DNA from: Marinobacterium rhizophilum DSM 18822
Lineage (GTDB): Bacteria > Pseudomonadota > Gammaproteobacteria > Pseudomonadales > Balneatricaceae
Assembly: GCF_000378045.1 (NCBI RefSeq)
Contig: NZ_KB899110.1
Location: forward strand, 21,609-85,608
Length of the DNA: 64,000 bases
Reading direction: 5' to 3'
Part shown: positions 1-10,030 of the stretch, in pieces
How the letters are laid out: every line of letters begins with the position of its first letter
Position numbering within the stretch: position 1 is the first letter of the stretch
The notes under the pieces: generated by a model
What the model saw: the letters and a program-made list of their open reading frames with translations, nothing else
What the model was told of the DNA's origin: nothing
The model's database searches: none
Made by a program: the position numbers and the translations under genes

Positions 1-1901
1 GTCAGTACGTTGATGTCATGTACCACGGCAGGGTGATCCATACGATCACCATGCTGATCTACTGACAGACGCAGGCCGCGCCCGACTTCCTGGCGGCGTG
101 AAATGGTGTTGTCACTGTGCTTGAGCATGCACATGACGAACACATTGGGGTTATCCCAGCCTTCACGCAAAGCAGAGTGTGAGAAGATAAATCTCACTTT
201 TCGCTTTGCACTTGTTTCCGGGTCATCTTTCTTACTGTGAAACGCCAAAAGGCTCTCTTTGTCTTTCAGGATCAGGTCATAAGCATCCACGTCTTGCGAA
301 ATGGCAATCTTCTTACCTGTTTCAGAGTCTTTTTCTTGCTTAATCGCCCCCTCAATCTGACGGCCAGTTTTCTTGTCGATGGAGAAATAGCCGTTATGGG
401 TTTCCTTCGCATCGATTTTATCCAAATATTCGCGGTAGGCTTCATTATCGATTGCCAGTTCAGAAAGATACTCATCCTTTAGCAACTGGTACTCTTCCTC
501 AAAGATGCGCGCATATTCACCTTTTTCATCGTCCTGGGCGTAGTCACGGTATTTGGCCACTTCGTCGATGAAGAATAGCGACAACACCTTGATTCCTTGA
601 GCAAAGAGCTGCTTTTCCCGGTCCAGGTGGGCCTTGATGGTCTCGCGGATCTGGATACGGCGTACATCTTGCTCGGAGACATCACCGTTCGCCTCACCGG
701 CCTTCAGCACAATGCCATTGGTGAACTCGACGGTATCGTTGTTGTAGTCGATCTGGCTGATCGTGAAGCCATCCCGGTACTGGTCTAGCTGGCCGGAGGC
801 GTCATAGAGATTTCTGCCAAACTCAATGCGTCGAAGCGCTCGCTTGATTTCGCCACTCTGCAGTTTTACTTCAAGCTCGATCCGGGCCACGGGAGCTTTC
901 TTCGATATATCGATCCCTTCCAAGTACAGGTAAGCGTTGGTTCCGGCCAATCCCCGTGTCTGGATGCCTCGTACAGCAATCTTCTTTACCAGTTTCTGGT
1001 TGTAGGCATCCAGAGCGTCCAGCCGGTGTATGCGATTGTGCTGGGTCTTGTGGGTGGCGGAGTAGCGCAGGATCATCAGCGGTTTGAACTGAGGCAAAGC
1101 TTCTTGAGTAGCCTTACCTTCCATTTTCTGGGGTTCGTCCAGAATGAGGATCGGTTTATTGGCGGCAATTACGTCAATAGGCTTGCGTGACTGGAAGTCA
1201 TCTAGGCCCACCAGTTCAGTTTCGCCATTTAGTTTGATGGCAGGCGTGCCATAAATTCGCCGGTTGTCAGCTCCTCGAGAAGCAAATGCCTGAATGTTCA
1301 TCACCATCACGTTGATCCCGGCATCCGACGAAAAGCTTTCCAGCTCATGCAGGCGCTTGGAGTTGTAGATAAAGAAACGGGCCTTCTTGCCGTAGCCTTC
1401 GGTGAAGTGGTCGGCGGTTATCTGCAGCGACTTGTACACGCCTTCACGGATAGCGACAGAAGGCACCATGATGATGAACTTGCTCCAACCATAGCGCTTG
1501 TTCATCTCAAAAATGGTCTTAATGTAGCAATAGGTCTTGCCGGTACCGGTTTCCATCTCAACATCGAGATGCAGCTTTGTCGCTGCCAGCGCCTGTTTTC
1601 TGTAGTCCGCCTTGACCGGAACCCGGTTGCCTTTGCTGTCGAAGGTGGTGAAGTCGATCAAAGCCTGGGACACAGGCAGATTCTGGTGGCGTTGTACTTT
1701 CTGGATGTTTTCCAGCACTTGGGCTTCAGTCAGCGCTAGGTCCGTGTTCTTGAAACCCTCTTCGTAAGCGCTCGTCTGTTTCTTGCTGCCCGGATCAATG
1801 CGATAGGTAATGCCATCCTGTTTGGGTTGTCCGGCAAAACACTCCACCACGGACTCAACAGCATTGGTCTGGTAGGCCTGGGTCTTGAATTTGAGCTTCA
1901 T
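1..1901 (-). CDS. res: Type III restriction enzyme, Res subunit (3' end beyond window)
   Basis: The frame is open from an ATG at 1901 to the left edge, so about 633 codons are visible and the C-terminal nuclease part is missing. Superfamily 2 helicase motifs appear in order: Walker A GTGKT at about 118-122, DEPQ at about 255-258 (the DEAD-box variant usual in type III Res), SATH at about 281-284, then ALREGWDNP and GRGLRLSV near the edge. Res proteins use ATP to move or signal along DNA and cut when two Mod-recognised sites are unmethylated. An AAAGGA ribosome site lies 5-6 bases before the ATG. It is the last visible gene of the leftward defence operon, after the AlbA_2 protein and Mod. I see no frameshift in the visible part. 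Confidence 0.93.
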   Translation of the reverse strand, partial: MKLKFKTQAYQTNAVESVVECFAGQPKQDGITYRIDPGSKKQTSAYEEGFKNTDLALTEAQVLENIQKVQRHQNLPVSQALIDFTTFDSKGNRVPVKADYRKQALAATKLHLDVEMETGTGKTYCYIKTIFEMNKRYGWSKFIIMVPSVAIREGVYKSLQITADHFTEGYGKKARFFIYNSKRLHELESFSSDAGINVMVMNIQAFASRGADNRRIYGTPAIKLNGETELVGLDDFQSRKPIDVIAANKPILILDEPQKMEGKATQEALPQFKPLMILRYSATHKTQHNRIHRLDALDAYNQKLVKKIAVRGIQTRGLAGTNAYLYLEGIDISKKAPVARIELEVKLQSGEIKRALRRIEFGRNLYDASGQLDQYRDGFTISQIDYNNDTVEFTNGIVLKAGEANGDVSEQDVRRIQIRETIKAHLDREKQLFAQGIKVLSLFFIDEVAKYRDYAQDDEKGEYARIFEEEYQLLKDEYLSELAIDNEAYREYLDKIDAKETHNGYFSIDKKTGRQIEGAIKQEKDSETGKKIAISQDVDAYDLILKDKESLLAFHSKKDDPETSAKRKVRFIFSHSALREGWDNPNVFVMCMLKHSDNTISRRQEVGRGLRLSVDQHGDRMDHPAVVHDINVL

Positions 1902-1909
1902 GGCATTCC

Positions 1910-1967
1910 TTTCTGCAGTCTTTCTGCATTTCTTTCTGCAAAAACTCTCTCTGTATTTTTGCAGAAA
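1910..1967. repeat. Short direct repeats with one inverted copy in the res leader
   Basis: On the + strand TTTCTGCA occurs at 1910-1917, 1921-1928 and 1933-1940, and its inverse TGCAGAAA at 1960-1967. Read on the res strand this is a run of TGCAGAAAG units of 11-12 bp, the last of which forms the res ribosome site. The tract fills the gap between the upstream gene (ends 2017) and res. It could be an operator or a slippage-prone leader; the sequence alone does not decide. Confidence 0.6.
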
Positions 1968-2016
1968 GATCTAACTGTTTGTTATCTATGATGTTTTTGT
2001 TATGCTACTGTCTTTT

Positions 2017-3675
2017 TCATTCTGCAAGCGTCCATAGAGGCTTGCCACGGGAGCCTACATTACGAATGCGCCCATGGCGTCGAAGCTTGGTCAGCAAGTT
2101 GCCGATTTTGTTACGTTTTTGCTCTGCCGACAGCCCATCACTCAGCTTATCCATCAACAACTTGTCGATCTCGTCCCTGCTGGCCTGGCCAAACTTTTGC
2201 AGATAGTCCGTCAGTAGCTTGGCGTAGAACTCATCATCCTGGGCGCGAGTGCGGATGTAGTCGGCCTTGTCTGACGTTGCCTTGGCGACCTTCGCTGAGA
2301 CATACAGGTTTGGCTTGCGGCCCTCGATCAGGCCGGTGCGCCGTAGCCGGGTTACGGCCTCATCGGGAATCGGTAGTTTTTTCTGCACGCGGTCCAGTGC
2401 CAGAATATCGGCCAGCGGGAGGTCTGTTTTCTGGATGAGCAAGCGGCTGTATGCAGGATCAACCACCCCGCCGTAGATGGTCAGTTTTACCGCCCCCGTT
2501 TCGTTCAGGTCATAGTCCGGCATGGGAAAATAGCGTTTAGCCTGGCGTGCATACATGTCGTGAATTCCGTACCCCATGGTGTCGATCATGTTGAGCTCTG
2601 CCATAGCCTGAGCCAGGAAGGGGTTCCTGTAACGGCGCGGGACCCGGTTGCCTTCCAGGTAGTCGCCGGGCTCTCCTTCAAAAAAGATGCCTTCGTTCTC
2701 GAAGATCAACCGATCAGGCTGCTCGACGACGATAACACGGGCATTACGGGTGTAGTCCTGATGCGCAATGCAGTTGTGCAGGGCTTCCAGTACGATCTTC
2801 TGGTCGTACTTGGAGACTTCGATAGGAAGCAGCTCATCCTGTGGTAGCAGGCGCAACTGGATGTTGCGAATGCGCTGATAAAGTTGAGAAGTGTTCAGTA
2901 GCAGGGGCAATGAAAAGTGCTCATAGGCCCGCTCCGGCCCTTCCAGCTTCCAGGTCATCTGGGCCGGGTGGGGGGACAACTTCCAGGCCGACTCCGCTTT
3001 GCCCAACAACAAAAGCGCAGCGCGGGTGATGTGACCGTTTTGAGTGATACGGGCGCGATCCAGGAAAGTGGTTAGCGGCCAGCTCTCTACTTCTTCCGCA
3101 GTGAAGCGGTTGGCGTATTTCTGTGCAAAGGCTTCCCGCGCCTTGCGCAGTGCCGCCGGATCGAGATCATCCAGCGTTGCATTCGGTACCAGCTGGGCAC
3201 TCCAGTCCTCAGCGAAGGTTTGCTGTCGGATCTCATCCTGCTTACCGAGTCCCAAGGGTGTGAGACTCTCTCCCGCTCGGGCGTAGTAGTGTCCCTTCCA
3301 CGAGATCGGGATACCACGCGGGGCTGCCGGTATTTCAAACAGTACCACACGGCCTGCAGGGTCTTGCAGAACATGGATATTGCGAAAGGTCACGCTGGGC
3401 TCGGTGCATTGGGCAATCTGTTGCTTCAGCCCGTGCAGGCGTTCAGGTGCCTCGCGGTAGCGGGTGCCCGCGATACTGCGTGTCTTGTTGTTAATGCCAA
3501 ATATCAGCCAGGCACTTTCCATCCCCCTCAGGTTGGCTTCGTTACTCAGCGCAGAGAAGTACTCACCAATCTTGTCGGTTTTGTAGTCTTCATCAGCCTG
3601 CTTGAACTCCACCACCTCGTTTTCCCAGGTGCTGATCAGTTGCTCCAGCAGGGCGCTTAGCTTGGTTGGCTGCAT
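2017..3675 (-). CDS. AlbA_2-domain putative DNA-binding protein with C-terminal ATPase-like domain
   Basis: 552 residues. The N-terminus (about 15-135) has the AlbA_2/Schlafen-like pattern, including ENEVVEFKQ and GHYYARAGESLTPL. The C-terminal half (about 290-400) has the HATPase_c_4-type segment with ALHNCIAHQDYTRNA and ENEGIF. Such proteins are often annotated as RecG-like helicase-related or putative transcriptional regulators, and are common in restriction-modification operons; their exact role is not established. The gene starts 9 bases after the Mod stop codon, so it is co-transcribed with Mod and Res. It may be a regulator or accessory DNA-binding subunit (inference). Confidence 0.85.
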   Translation of the reverse strand: MQPTKLSALLEQLISTWENEVVEFKQADEDYKTDKIGEYFSALSNEANLRGMESAWLIFGINNKTRSIAGTRYREAPERLHGLKQQIAQCTEPSVTFRNIHVLQDPAGRVVLFEIPAAPRGIPISWKGHYYARAGESLTPLGLGKQDEIRQQTFAEDWSAQLVPNATLDDLDPAALRKAREAFAQKYANRFTAEEVESWPLTTFLDRARITQNGHITRAALLLLGKAESAWKLSPHPAQMTWKLEGPERAYEHFSLPLLLNTSQLYQRIRNIQLRLLPQDELLPIEVSKYDQKIVLEALHNCIAHQDYTRNARVIVVEQPDRLIFENEGIFFEGEPGDYLEGNRVPRRYRNPFLAQAMAELNMIDTMGYGIHDMYARQAKRYFPMPDYDLNETGAVKLTIYGGVVDPAYSRLLIQKTDLPLADILALDRVQKKLPIPDEAVTRLRRTGLIEGRKPNLYVSAKVAKATSDKADYIRTRAQDDEFYAKLLTDYLQKFGQASRDEIDKLLMDKLSDGLSAEQKRNKIGNLLTKLRRHGRIRNVGSRGKPLWTLAE

Positions 3676-3684
3676 GCGCTGACC

Positions 3685-5571
3685 TCAAATCGCCTTGACT
3701 TCAGTGGTGGGTGAAAGCTGGCGGAAGATCTGCTCGACATTGATCTTCACTGCGTCCGACTCGAAGCCGTGATCACGGAACACTACGCGCAGCGGCTCGG
3801 ACCTGGCCAGTTCCTTGACCAGCGTTTCGCTGACACCCTGGTCGAAGCAGGCCACCAGTGCATTTTCATCGACAAAGAAGATGGTCTTGTCCTGAATCGT
3901 TTCGCGGCGAATCGGCAGGGTCAGGTCCACACCCCAGTCAATCAGTACCTGGAACAACAGGTCTTCCGCAGTGCGGTCCGGTTTGACATTATCAACGGCA
4001 TCCAGCAGGTCGCCTTGAGTGAGCTGATCAGGGCGGTAGTACACATCTTTCATATTTGAGGTATCTACCTTGAGCACTCGGAAACCGAAATCTCCGCCAT
4101 CATCTTCTTGGTCACATTGGCTTTTTCCTGCCCGCCGAATGCGTTCTTTTGAAATTTCTGCAATTGTTTCAAATCCAGCCTTTCGTGCTGCTGACTCCTT
4201 CGGTGTCTCTTCGGGTATTTGAGCAAGAATAAACTTTACATGATCACGAATGGGTTTAGGCAAGCTGAAACATGCCTCTGCGGTAGTTGCACTTCCTGCA
4301 AAGAAATCGAGCACTATTGCATTAGGATCGTTTGAAGTGGCAATTTGGATGAATTGTCGAATAAGTCGTACCGGTTTGGGAAATTGAACAACAACAGCCT
4401 CGGGGAAATGGTTGCTCAAATCTGAAGTTCCATGCTGGGTATAAATTCCGTCGATTACACTGAAAGCCTTTTCGCCACGCTCGACACCGTTCTCGTCACG
4501 CAGGTATTGCTTATAATTTAAAGTTGTCTTTCCATTGTTACGTACAACTATTACATGGTTTTTTTTGAGAGCTTCCTCTACACGCTCTTTTCCCCATAAC
4601 CATTGGCGTTGTGGTCGAATAATTTCTCCAGTTTCAAGTTTTATGTCATACACAAGATTTGGACGTGCATCCATACTCTTTGTCGCTTCAAGAGGCTTTA
4701 AACGGTATGGACCCCGTATAGGGAAGTACTCATCTTTACCCTTGTAATAGCGATCTACCTTCTGCGGGTCATATGGTAAAGAAAACGGTTGGAAGTTTTC
4801 TTTACTCTTGGCATACATAAGGATATATTCATGCTGCGTAACGGCGTACTTTTCCTTTGGCCCACCACCGTAGCTCTTTTTCCAAACAAAACACTCGATA
4901 AAATTAGAACGTCCAAAAATCTCATCGCATAGTAAACGAAGGGGAGATTGCTCGTTATCATCGATACTGATGAAGATCATACCACCTTCTGACATCAGTG
5001 AGCGCGCTATTTTAAGACGTGGGTACATCATTGAGAGCCAGTCTGAATGGAATCGACCATTTGAGTCAGTATTTGCAATAAGACGATTTCCATATTCGTC
5101 TTTTTGCATTGATTTCAACATAAACTCGTCCGAGCCTTCTGCAAAATCATCATCATATACGAAGTCAGCACCGGTATTATATGGCGGGTCAATATAGATG
5201 ATTTTGACTTGGCCTAAATAGGACTCCTGAAGAAGCTTTAAAACTTCAAGGTTATCCCCCTCTATAAATAAATTTTTCGTTGTATCAAAGCTTTCACTCT
5301 CTTCCCGGTAGGGGCGTAGAGTTTTTGCTATTGGACCATTCGCAATAGCTAGTGCTTCCCGCTTACCCGGCCAGTCCAGCCGATACCGCTCCTGTGGCCC
5401 TTCCACTATATGGTCACTAAGTTCTTGTTTTAGCTGGTCAAAATCGACAGTCAGGCGCAGTTCGCCGGTCGATTCATCCCGCGCTTCCGTTACGCAGCCG
5501 GGGAACAGCTCGCGAATCCTGGCGATATTATCCTGACTCAAGTCAGGGCTGTGCATTTTCAATTTGTCCAT
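3685..5571 (-). CDS. mod: Type III DNA methyltransferase, Mod subunit (adenine-specific)
   Basis: 628 residues, a normal length for Mod. DPPYNTG at 128-134 is catalytic motif IV and FAGSATT at 424-430 is the AdoMet motif I. That order (IV before I) is the beta class used by type III Mod proteins, and DPPY points to N6-adenine methylation. The region between the motifs, about 210-420, is the target-recognition domain. It is visibly more AT-rich than the surrounding DNA, suggesting it was exchanged. Mod gives sequence specificity to the complex and protects host DNA. It lies 17 bases after the DUF4391 gene and just before the AlbA_2 gene. Confidence 0.95.
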   Translation of the reverse strand: MDKLKMHSPDLSQDNIARIRELFPGCVTEARDESTGELRLTVDFDQLKQELSDHIVEGPQERYRLDWPGKREALAIANGPIAKTLRPYREESESFDTTKNLFIEGDNLEVLKLLQESYLGQVKIIYIDPPYNTGADFVYDDDFAEGSDEFMLKSMQKDEYGNRLIANTDSNGRFHSDWLSMMYPRLKIARSLMSEGGMIFISIDDNEQSPLRLLCDEIFGRSNFIECFVWKKSYGGGPKEKYAVTQHEYILMYAKSKENFQPFSLPYDPQKVDRYYKGKDEYFPIRGPYRLKPLEATKSMDARPNLVYDIKLETGEIIRPQRQWLWGKERVEEALKKNHVIVVRNNGKTTLNYKQYLRDENGVERGEKAFSVIDGIYTQHGTSDLSNHFPEAVVVQFPKPVRLIRQFIQIATSNDPNAIVLDFFAGSATTAEACFSLPKPIRDHVKFILAQIPEETPKESAARKAGFETIAEISKERIRRAGKSQCDQEDDGGDFGFRVLKVDTSNMKDVYYRPDQLTQGDLLDAVDNVKPDRTAEDLLFQVLIDWGVDLTLPIRRETIQDKTIFFVDENALVACFDQGVSETLVKELARSEPLRVVFRDHGFESDAVKINVEQIFRQLSPTTEVKAI

Positions 5572-5588
5572 TATGACTCTCTAAACAC

Positions 5589-6380
5589 TCAGTGGCTCAC
5601 AATCGCGGGCTGCCTGGCCTGCAGCCGCGCCAACTGTTGTTTGGCTTCACGCAGCTCGCTGTTGATGGCGACGCGCCTGTTAAATTGTTTCTCGCGCTTC
5701 AACCGCGATTGAATTTGGTCGATCTCTTTCTGTTTGGCGTCAATGGCTTCCGCCAGAGCGATCCGCTGTTCTAACGAAACTGCTGACCGATCGTTGTTGT
5801 ATTGGGGGCTTGGTTTGATGTCCCTCTGGCCAGAGATGTCATAGTTAGCGGGCGCATCCTGAACACCTTCGAGTGTCGGTGGTACGGTCTGTACACTGTT
5901 GCTTGCATCGACCAACGGGGTCAGCAGCTGCTCATAGAGCACCGATAAATTCAGTGCCATTGGCAATGGCTCGCGCTGCGCATCTTCCGGTTGCCAGCCG
6001 CTCTCAAAGTAGCGCCCCACTACCCAGCGGTTGCCGTCCGTTTCATGAGGGCGCTTATAGGCAGCCGCCAGCCTCACTTGGCCGCGGTAGGATAACTCAA
6101 ACAGGAGGGGAAAGGGGATCGCCTTGTCGATGGCTTGAAGCACCTTGTCATCAAGCCCTGAGGTTTTCAGCTTGATCTGAAACACCTGGATCTCGCTGAC
6201 CGATCTCGTCGCCGGGATGTTGATAGTTTCCGGGGCCAGCTTGTAGGCCCAGGTTATCTGATCAACGTCCTGTACGAACAGATCTTTGAGTGCCGTTTTG
6301 GCATCTGCATGGTCGTAGATCTTGCGTTTGGGGATAGCGCGGCCAAAGGCAGCGGCTTTGGGCCAGGCTAAGAGTTTCAT
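5589..6380 (-). CDS. DUF4391 domain-containing protein
   Basis: 263 residues. The N-terminal two thirds match the DUF4391 pattern as I know it (start MKLLAWPKAAAFGR, a central FQIKLKT and PFPLLFELSYRGQVRLAAAYKR). The C-terminal 60 residues are charged and probably a coiled coil (alternating EAIDAKQKEIDQI and KREKQFNRR). DUF4391 proteins are recurrent neighbours of helicase and methyltransferase genes in defence operons; their activity is not known to me. Its ATG overlaps the helicase stop codon by four bases (ATGA), so the two are translationally coupled and may bind each other. Confidence 0.82.
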   Translation of the reverse strand: MKLLAWPKAAAFGRAIPKRKIYDHADAKTALKDLFVQDVDQITWAYKLAPETINIPATRSVSEIQVFQIKLKTSGLDDKVLQAIDKAIPFPLLFELSYRGQVRLAAAYKRPHETDGNRWVVGRYFESGWQPEDAQREPLPMALNLSVLYEQLLTPLVDASNSVQTVPPTLEGVQDAPANYDISGQRDIKPSPQYNNDRSAVSLEQRIALAEAIDAKQKEIDQIQSRLKREKQFNRRVAINSELREAKQQLARLQARQPAIVSH

Positions 6381-9300
6381 TCCGTGGCACCTGTGCTGCT
6401 GTGTTCATTGACGCTCTCAGTGGTTCTCTCAAGTGCTCTCTCGACTACCAAGAAGGCAATCAGCTCGAAGTCATCCAGACCTTTGATGGTAGTGGTCAGT
6501 GCAGTGGTACGGCCACCACTGAACAGGCTGTCGATATCATTTTCTTCCTTCACTTCGATCATGGAACGAATCACTTCACTCAACAGATCGGAGTAGGCAT
6601 CCATCTGGCGGCCATCCTGGGTGCGCTCGTTGAAGGTGCGGTATACGGCCTGAACGGTCTCTGATTTGCCTTTGCAGCTGGACCGGATCAGATCCAGAAG
6701 GCGCTTAACCTCGGTATGATCCGCGACAATCTCGCCATCTTCTGCGATATACACCAAATAATAGGGGTGCAATCGGTTCTGCTGGTTGACGTTGACACTA
6801 TCGTGGATGTTTCTCAGTGCGAAGATAACGCCAGGCTGTAAACCCCTGTCCGGCTGGGCGGGCACCACGGCGTGCATGCCCAAAGGCATCGAATCCAGCT
6901 CGCCATGCTCCTTGACGTAGTTGAGCAGGTCCATGCGAAAGTCATTCAACCCCAGGTCGGTAATGGATATACCGGCTTTAACGTCTTCCAGCTCGATGAC
7001 GTCGTCCTGCAGCCGCTTGAGTTGTTCCTTGCGGTAGGCGATATCGCTGGATTTGGCGGTTAGCACGTTATCGTCACCGGTGGCGGTGATATCGGTGATC
7101 ACCATGCGGTTTTCGACGCGCTCTTTGAGGTTGATGTATTCATCCAGGGTGATATCGGGCCAGTAGTTGACCAGCTGGATCTGGCTGTTGGGCGAGCCGA
7201 TACGGTCGATACGGCCAAAGCGCTGGATGATGCGCACCGGGTTCCAGTGGATGTCATAGTTGATCAGGTAGTCGCAGTCCTGCAGGTTCTGGCCTTCAGA
7301 GATGCAGTCTGTGCCAATCAGTATGTCCAGCTCCGCTGTTTCGTTCGGCAGGGCTATGGCCTTTTCCTTGGAACGGGGCGAAAATAGCGTCAACAGACTT
7401 TGGTAGTCATAGGCTTTCTTCAGCGTGGATTTAGGGGCATCAGAGCCGGTCACCTTACCCATGTTGAGGTCCAGTTGATTTGCCAGTGAAGCCAGGTTTT
7501 CGTAGAGATAATGGGCGGTATCCGCAAACGCTGTGAAGATCAGCACCTTTCGATTGCCTGGATTAATAGGCTGTTCGATTTTCTGGCGGATCTGTTGCAG
7601 CAGGTGCTGCAGCTTGGCATCGTCTTCTGGTGTGACCTTGTTGATCGTTTCCAATAAAGCGTTGATCAGCTCCAGGTCGGTTGAGAGTTCGTGCCGCCAT
7701 GAGGGCAGGTCCATATCGGCCAGGCTGATCTTGATCTTCTTGCCAACGGTGAAATCATTGAGACCGGATAGGTCCTCGTCGTCCGGGTCGAAGGCGCTGA
7801 AGTCGGCCAGGTCTTCACTTATGTCGCTGCTGAGCCCGCTGCGTTCAAAGGTATCAATTGCCTCCAAGGTGCGCAGGATGTTGCTCTGCAGGACGCCCAG
7901 GGTCTTTCTGAAGGCGAAAATGGAGCTCTCTAGTCGTTTGAGCAAGTTGGTGGTCATCAAGGCTTGCAGGCTACGTTCACGGTCTGCTTGTCTCAGCTTG
8001 CCTCTGCCGCCTTCCACCTGGGTGTCGTACATCTCTTCGTACTTGCGCAATCGGCTTGGTAGGATGTAGCTGATCGGCGCATAGACCGCTAGTTTGAGCA
8101 AGGAAAGTTGGCCAAAAATCGTATTCAGATCTGAGACGTCGTCCCGATTGGTGATTGGGCAATGGAACGATAGTGGCTTACGGCGCTCCGGGAATGGACC
8201 AATATCGCTGGTGTCGTAAAAGGTTTGAATATGCCTGCGCGAGCGGGCAATGGTTACGGCGTCCAGCAGCTCGAAGAAGTCGAAGTCCAGGGCCTTCAGA
8301 ATGGATGCTGCGGTGCGCTCTTCAGGCGGCAAGGCGGACCATTCGTTGAAGACCTTTTGCGCCCTGCGGAAGATCTCTTCCACGCTGGTATTGGCCTTGA
8401 GATGTTGCCCAAGTGCATCAGAGTCCCCTTCATACGCCAGAGCCAGCTGGTTACGCAAATCGGCAAAGCGGTTATTGACTGGGGTGGCCGACAGCATCAG
8501 TACCTTGGTTTTGACGCCAGCCTGAATCACCTTGTGCATCAGCTTCTGATAGCGGGTTTCCCGATCGCGATAGACATCATTGTTGCGGAAGTTGTGGGAC
8601 TCATCGATGACTACCAGGTCGTAGTTGCCCCAGTTCACCCGGTTGATCGGGATGCCAAAGGATTCGCCAGAGGTGCGCGACAGATCGGTATGGCAGAGCA
8701 CGTCATAGTTGAAACGGTCTTTGGCGAAAATGTTGGTGGTCAGGTTGCTGTTGTAGTTACGCCAGTTGTCCGCCAGCTTTTTGGGGCAGAGCACCAGCAC
8801 TGCCCGGTTGCGTAGCTCGTAGTACTTGATGACAGCGAGGGCAGTGAAGGTCTTACCCAGGCCCACGCTGTCAGCCAAGATACAGCCATTATGAGTTTCC
8901 AGCTTGTTGATAATTCCGGTAGTGGCGTCTTTCTGGTAGTTGAACAGCTTGTTCCATACCAGGGTGTCGCGATATCCGGTGAGGTCCTTGGGCAGCACAT
9001 CTTCGTCAACGTCTTCCAGGAAGTCATGGAAGATGTTGTAGAGCATGGTGAAGTAGATACGCTCTGGCGAATTTTCCTGGTACACGGACTCGATATGGTC
9101 GCAAATAGCGGCCGTTACATCCTGAACCTTCTCTGGGTCGGACCAGATCTGATCGAACAGTTGCAGGTACATTTTTGCGTGTGCCGGATCATCCATTCTG
9201 TTGACGAAATTGGATACGGCGTCACTCTGCTGATAGCCTAGGTCCACTGCGGTGAAGCCATTGACCGGCATGTAGGCGGTGCCTTCACCTTGGTGCTCGA

Positions 9301-9697
9301 CATGCACGAAGGGCTGCATGGGGGCCTTGGTTTTGTTGGAGCGGAAGGTGGCTTTTTTGCGTATCCAGGCGGCGCATTCCCGTGCTACTGCCCGTTGTGT
9401 GAGCTTGTTGCGCAGCTGGATCTCGAATTCAGTGCCATAGAGTCCAGTTTCTCTTTGGGTCTTGGGGATGAAGAACTCGCGGCGCTCCTTCTTCATGCGA
9501 TCCGTCACTTCGTTCGGGACGAAGGTGGGGGCGGTGAAGATGAATTCCAGGCTGTCGATATTTGAAAGCTCGGATTTCAGGGCCTCAAAGGCATAGATCG
9601 AGAAACAGGAGGCTGCAATTTTCAGCCTGGATCCCGGTGTGACTGCTTCCTTCAGATCGTCACCGAGCAAACGGTTGATGTTGTCGATCATCTCCAA
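6377..9697 (-). CDS. PLD-like/SNF2-type DNA helicase of the restriction operon
   Basis: About 1,106 residues. The first 200 resemble the PLD-like N-terminal domain of helicase-related defence proteins, but I see no clear HKD catalytic pair, so nuclease activity is doubtful. SF2/SNF2 motifs follow: ADSVGLGKT at about 275-283, DESHNF at about 365-370, SATPVNN at about 403-409, and a C-terminal half with GTDCISEGQNLQ and QRFGRIDRIG. The longest frame starts at an ATG at 9718, but AGGAGGG (9704-9710) lies inside that extension, 6 bases before an in-frame TTG at 9697; I chose the TTG. An ATG at 9691 is the alternative. It is the first gene of the operon. Confidence 0.88.
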   Translation of the reverse strand: MEMIDNINRLLGDDLKEAVTPGSRLKIAASCFSIYAFEALKSELSNIDSLEFIFTAPTFVPNEVTDRMKKERREFFIPKTQRETGLYGTEFEIQLRNKLTQRAVARECAAWIRKKATFRSNKTKAPMQPFVHVEHQGEGTAYMPVNGFTAVDLGYQQSDAVSNFVNRMDDPAHAKMYLQLFDQIWSDPEKVQDVTAAICDHIESVYQENSPERIYFTMLYNIFHDFLEDVDEDVLPKDLTGYRDTLVWNKLFNYQKDATTGIINKLETHNGCILADSVGLGKTFTALAVIKYYELRNRAVLVLCPKKLADNWRNYNSNLTTNIFAKDRFNYDVLCHTDLSRTSGESFGIPINRVNWGNYDLVVIDESHNFRNNDVYRDRETRYQKLMHKVIQAGVKTKVLMLSATPVNNRFADLRNQLALAYEGDSDALGQHLKANTSVEEIFRRAQKVFNEWSALPPEERTAASILKALDFDFFELLDAVTIARSRRHIQTFYDTSDIGPFPERRKPLSFHCPITNRDDVSDLNTIFGQLSLLKLAVYAPISYILPSRLRKYEEMYDTQVEGGRGKLRQADRERSLQALMTTNLLKRLESSIFAFRKTLGVLQSNILRTLEAIDTFERSGLSSDISEDLADFSAFDPDDEDLSGLNDFTVGKKIKISLADMDLPSWRHELSTDLELINALLETINKVTPEDDAKLQHLLQQIRQKIEQPINPGNRKVLIFTAFADTAHYLYENLASLANQLDLNMGKVTGSDAPKSTLKKAYDYQSLLTLFSPRSKEKAIALPNETAELDILIGTDCISEGQNLQDCDYLINYDIHWNPVRIIQRFGRIDRIGSPNSQIQLVNYWPDITLDEYINLKERVENRMVITDITATGDDNVLTAKSSDIAYRKEQLKRLQDDVIELEDVKAGISITDLGLNDFRMDLLNYVKEHGELDSMPLGMHAVVPAQPDRGLQPGVIFALRNIHDSVNVNQQNRLHPYYLVYIAEDGEIVADHTEVKRLLDLIRSSCKGKSETVQAVYRTFNERTQDGRQMDAYSDLLSEVIRSMIEVKEENDIDSLFSGGRTTALTTTIKGLDDFELIAFLVVERALERTTESVNEHSSTGATE

Positions 9698-9789
9698 AAT
9701 CGGCCCTCCTATGGGCATGCCAGCTTGGCTCTACACTTCAACGGCGGGAGCTCTCGGACTTACCTGTTCATGGCATACGTGTGGTGCTA

Positions 9790-9909
9790 TTACTCGTCGA
9801 TCGCCAGATTGGTAGTGCCCTGAGTTCTCCCAGGTGGTGCAAGGAAATCGGTTTTTTCGGGCAGCACGGCAGACTTCAGAATGTCACGTACCTCTGGCCG
9901 CAGGGTCAT
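9790..9909 (-). CDS. Possible small protein (39 aa), unknown
   Basis: A frame of 39 codons starts at an ATG at 9909 with GAAGGG 8 bases upstream and ends at a TAA at 9790-9792. The composition is protein-like (starts MTLRPEVRDILK), with GC-rich third positions. I do not recognise it. It lies just upstream of the helicase on the same strand, so it could be a small first gene of the defence operon or the remnant of a larger gene. No other evidence supports it. Confidence 0.25.
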   Translation of the reverse strand: MTLRPEVRDILKSAVLPEKTDFLAPPGRTQGTTNLAIDE

Positions 9910-10030
9910 GCCTTTTGCCCTTCAGATTAGAGACTAAAGTAAAAGACTTGGCCCTGCTATTCTTGAGTCCGGAAGACTTTAAGTACCGCGAAGTCGCGTA
10001 ACACCATGGCCATGACTGCTGGATAAAATC

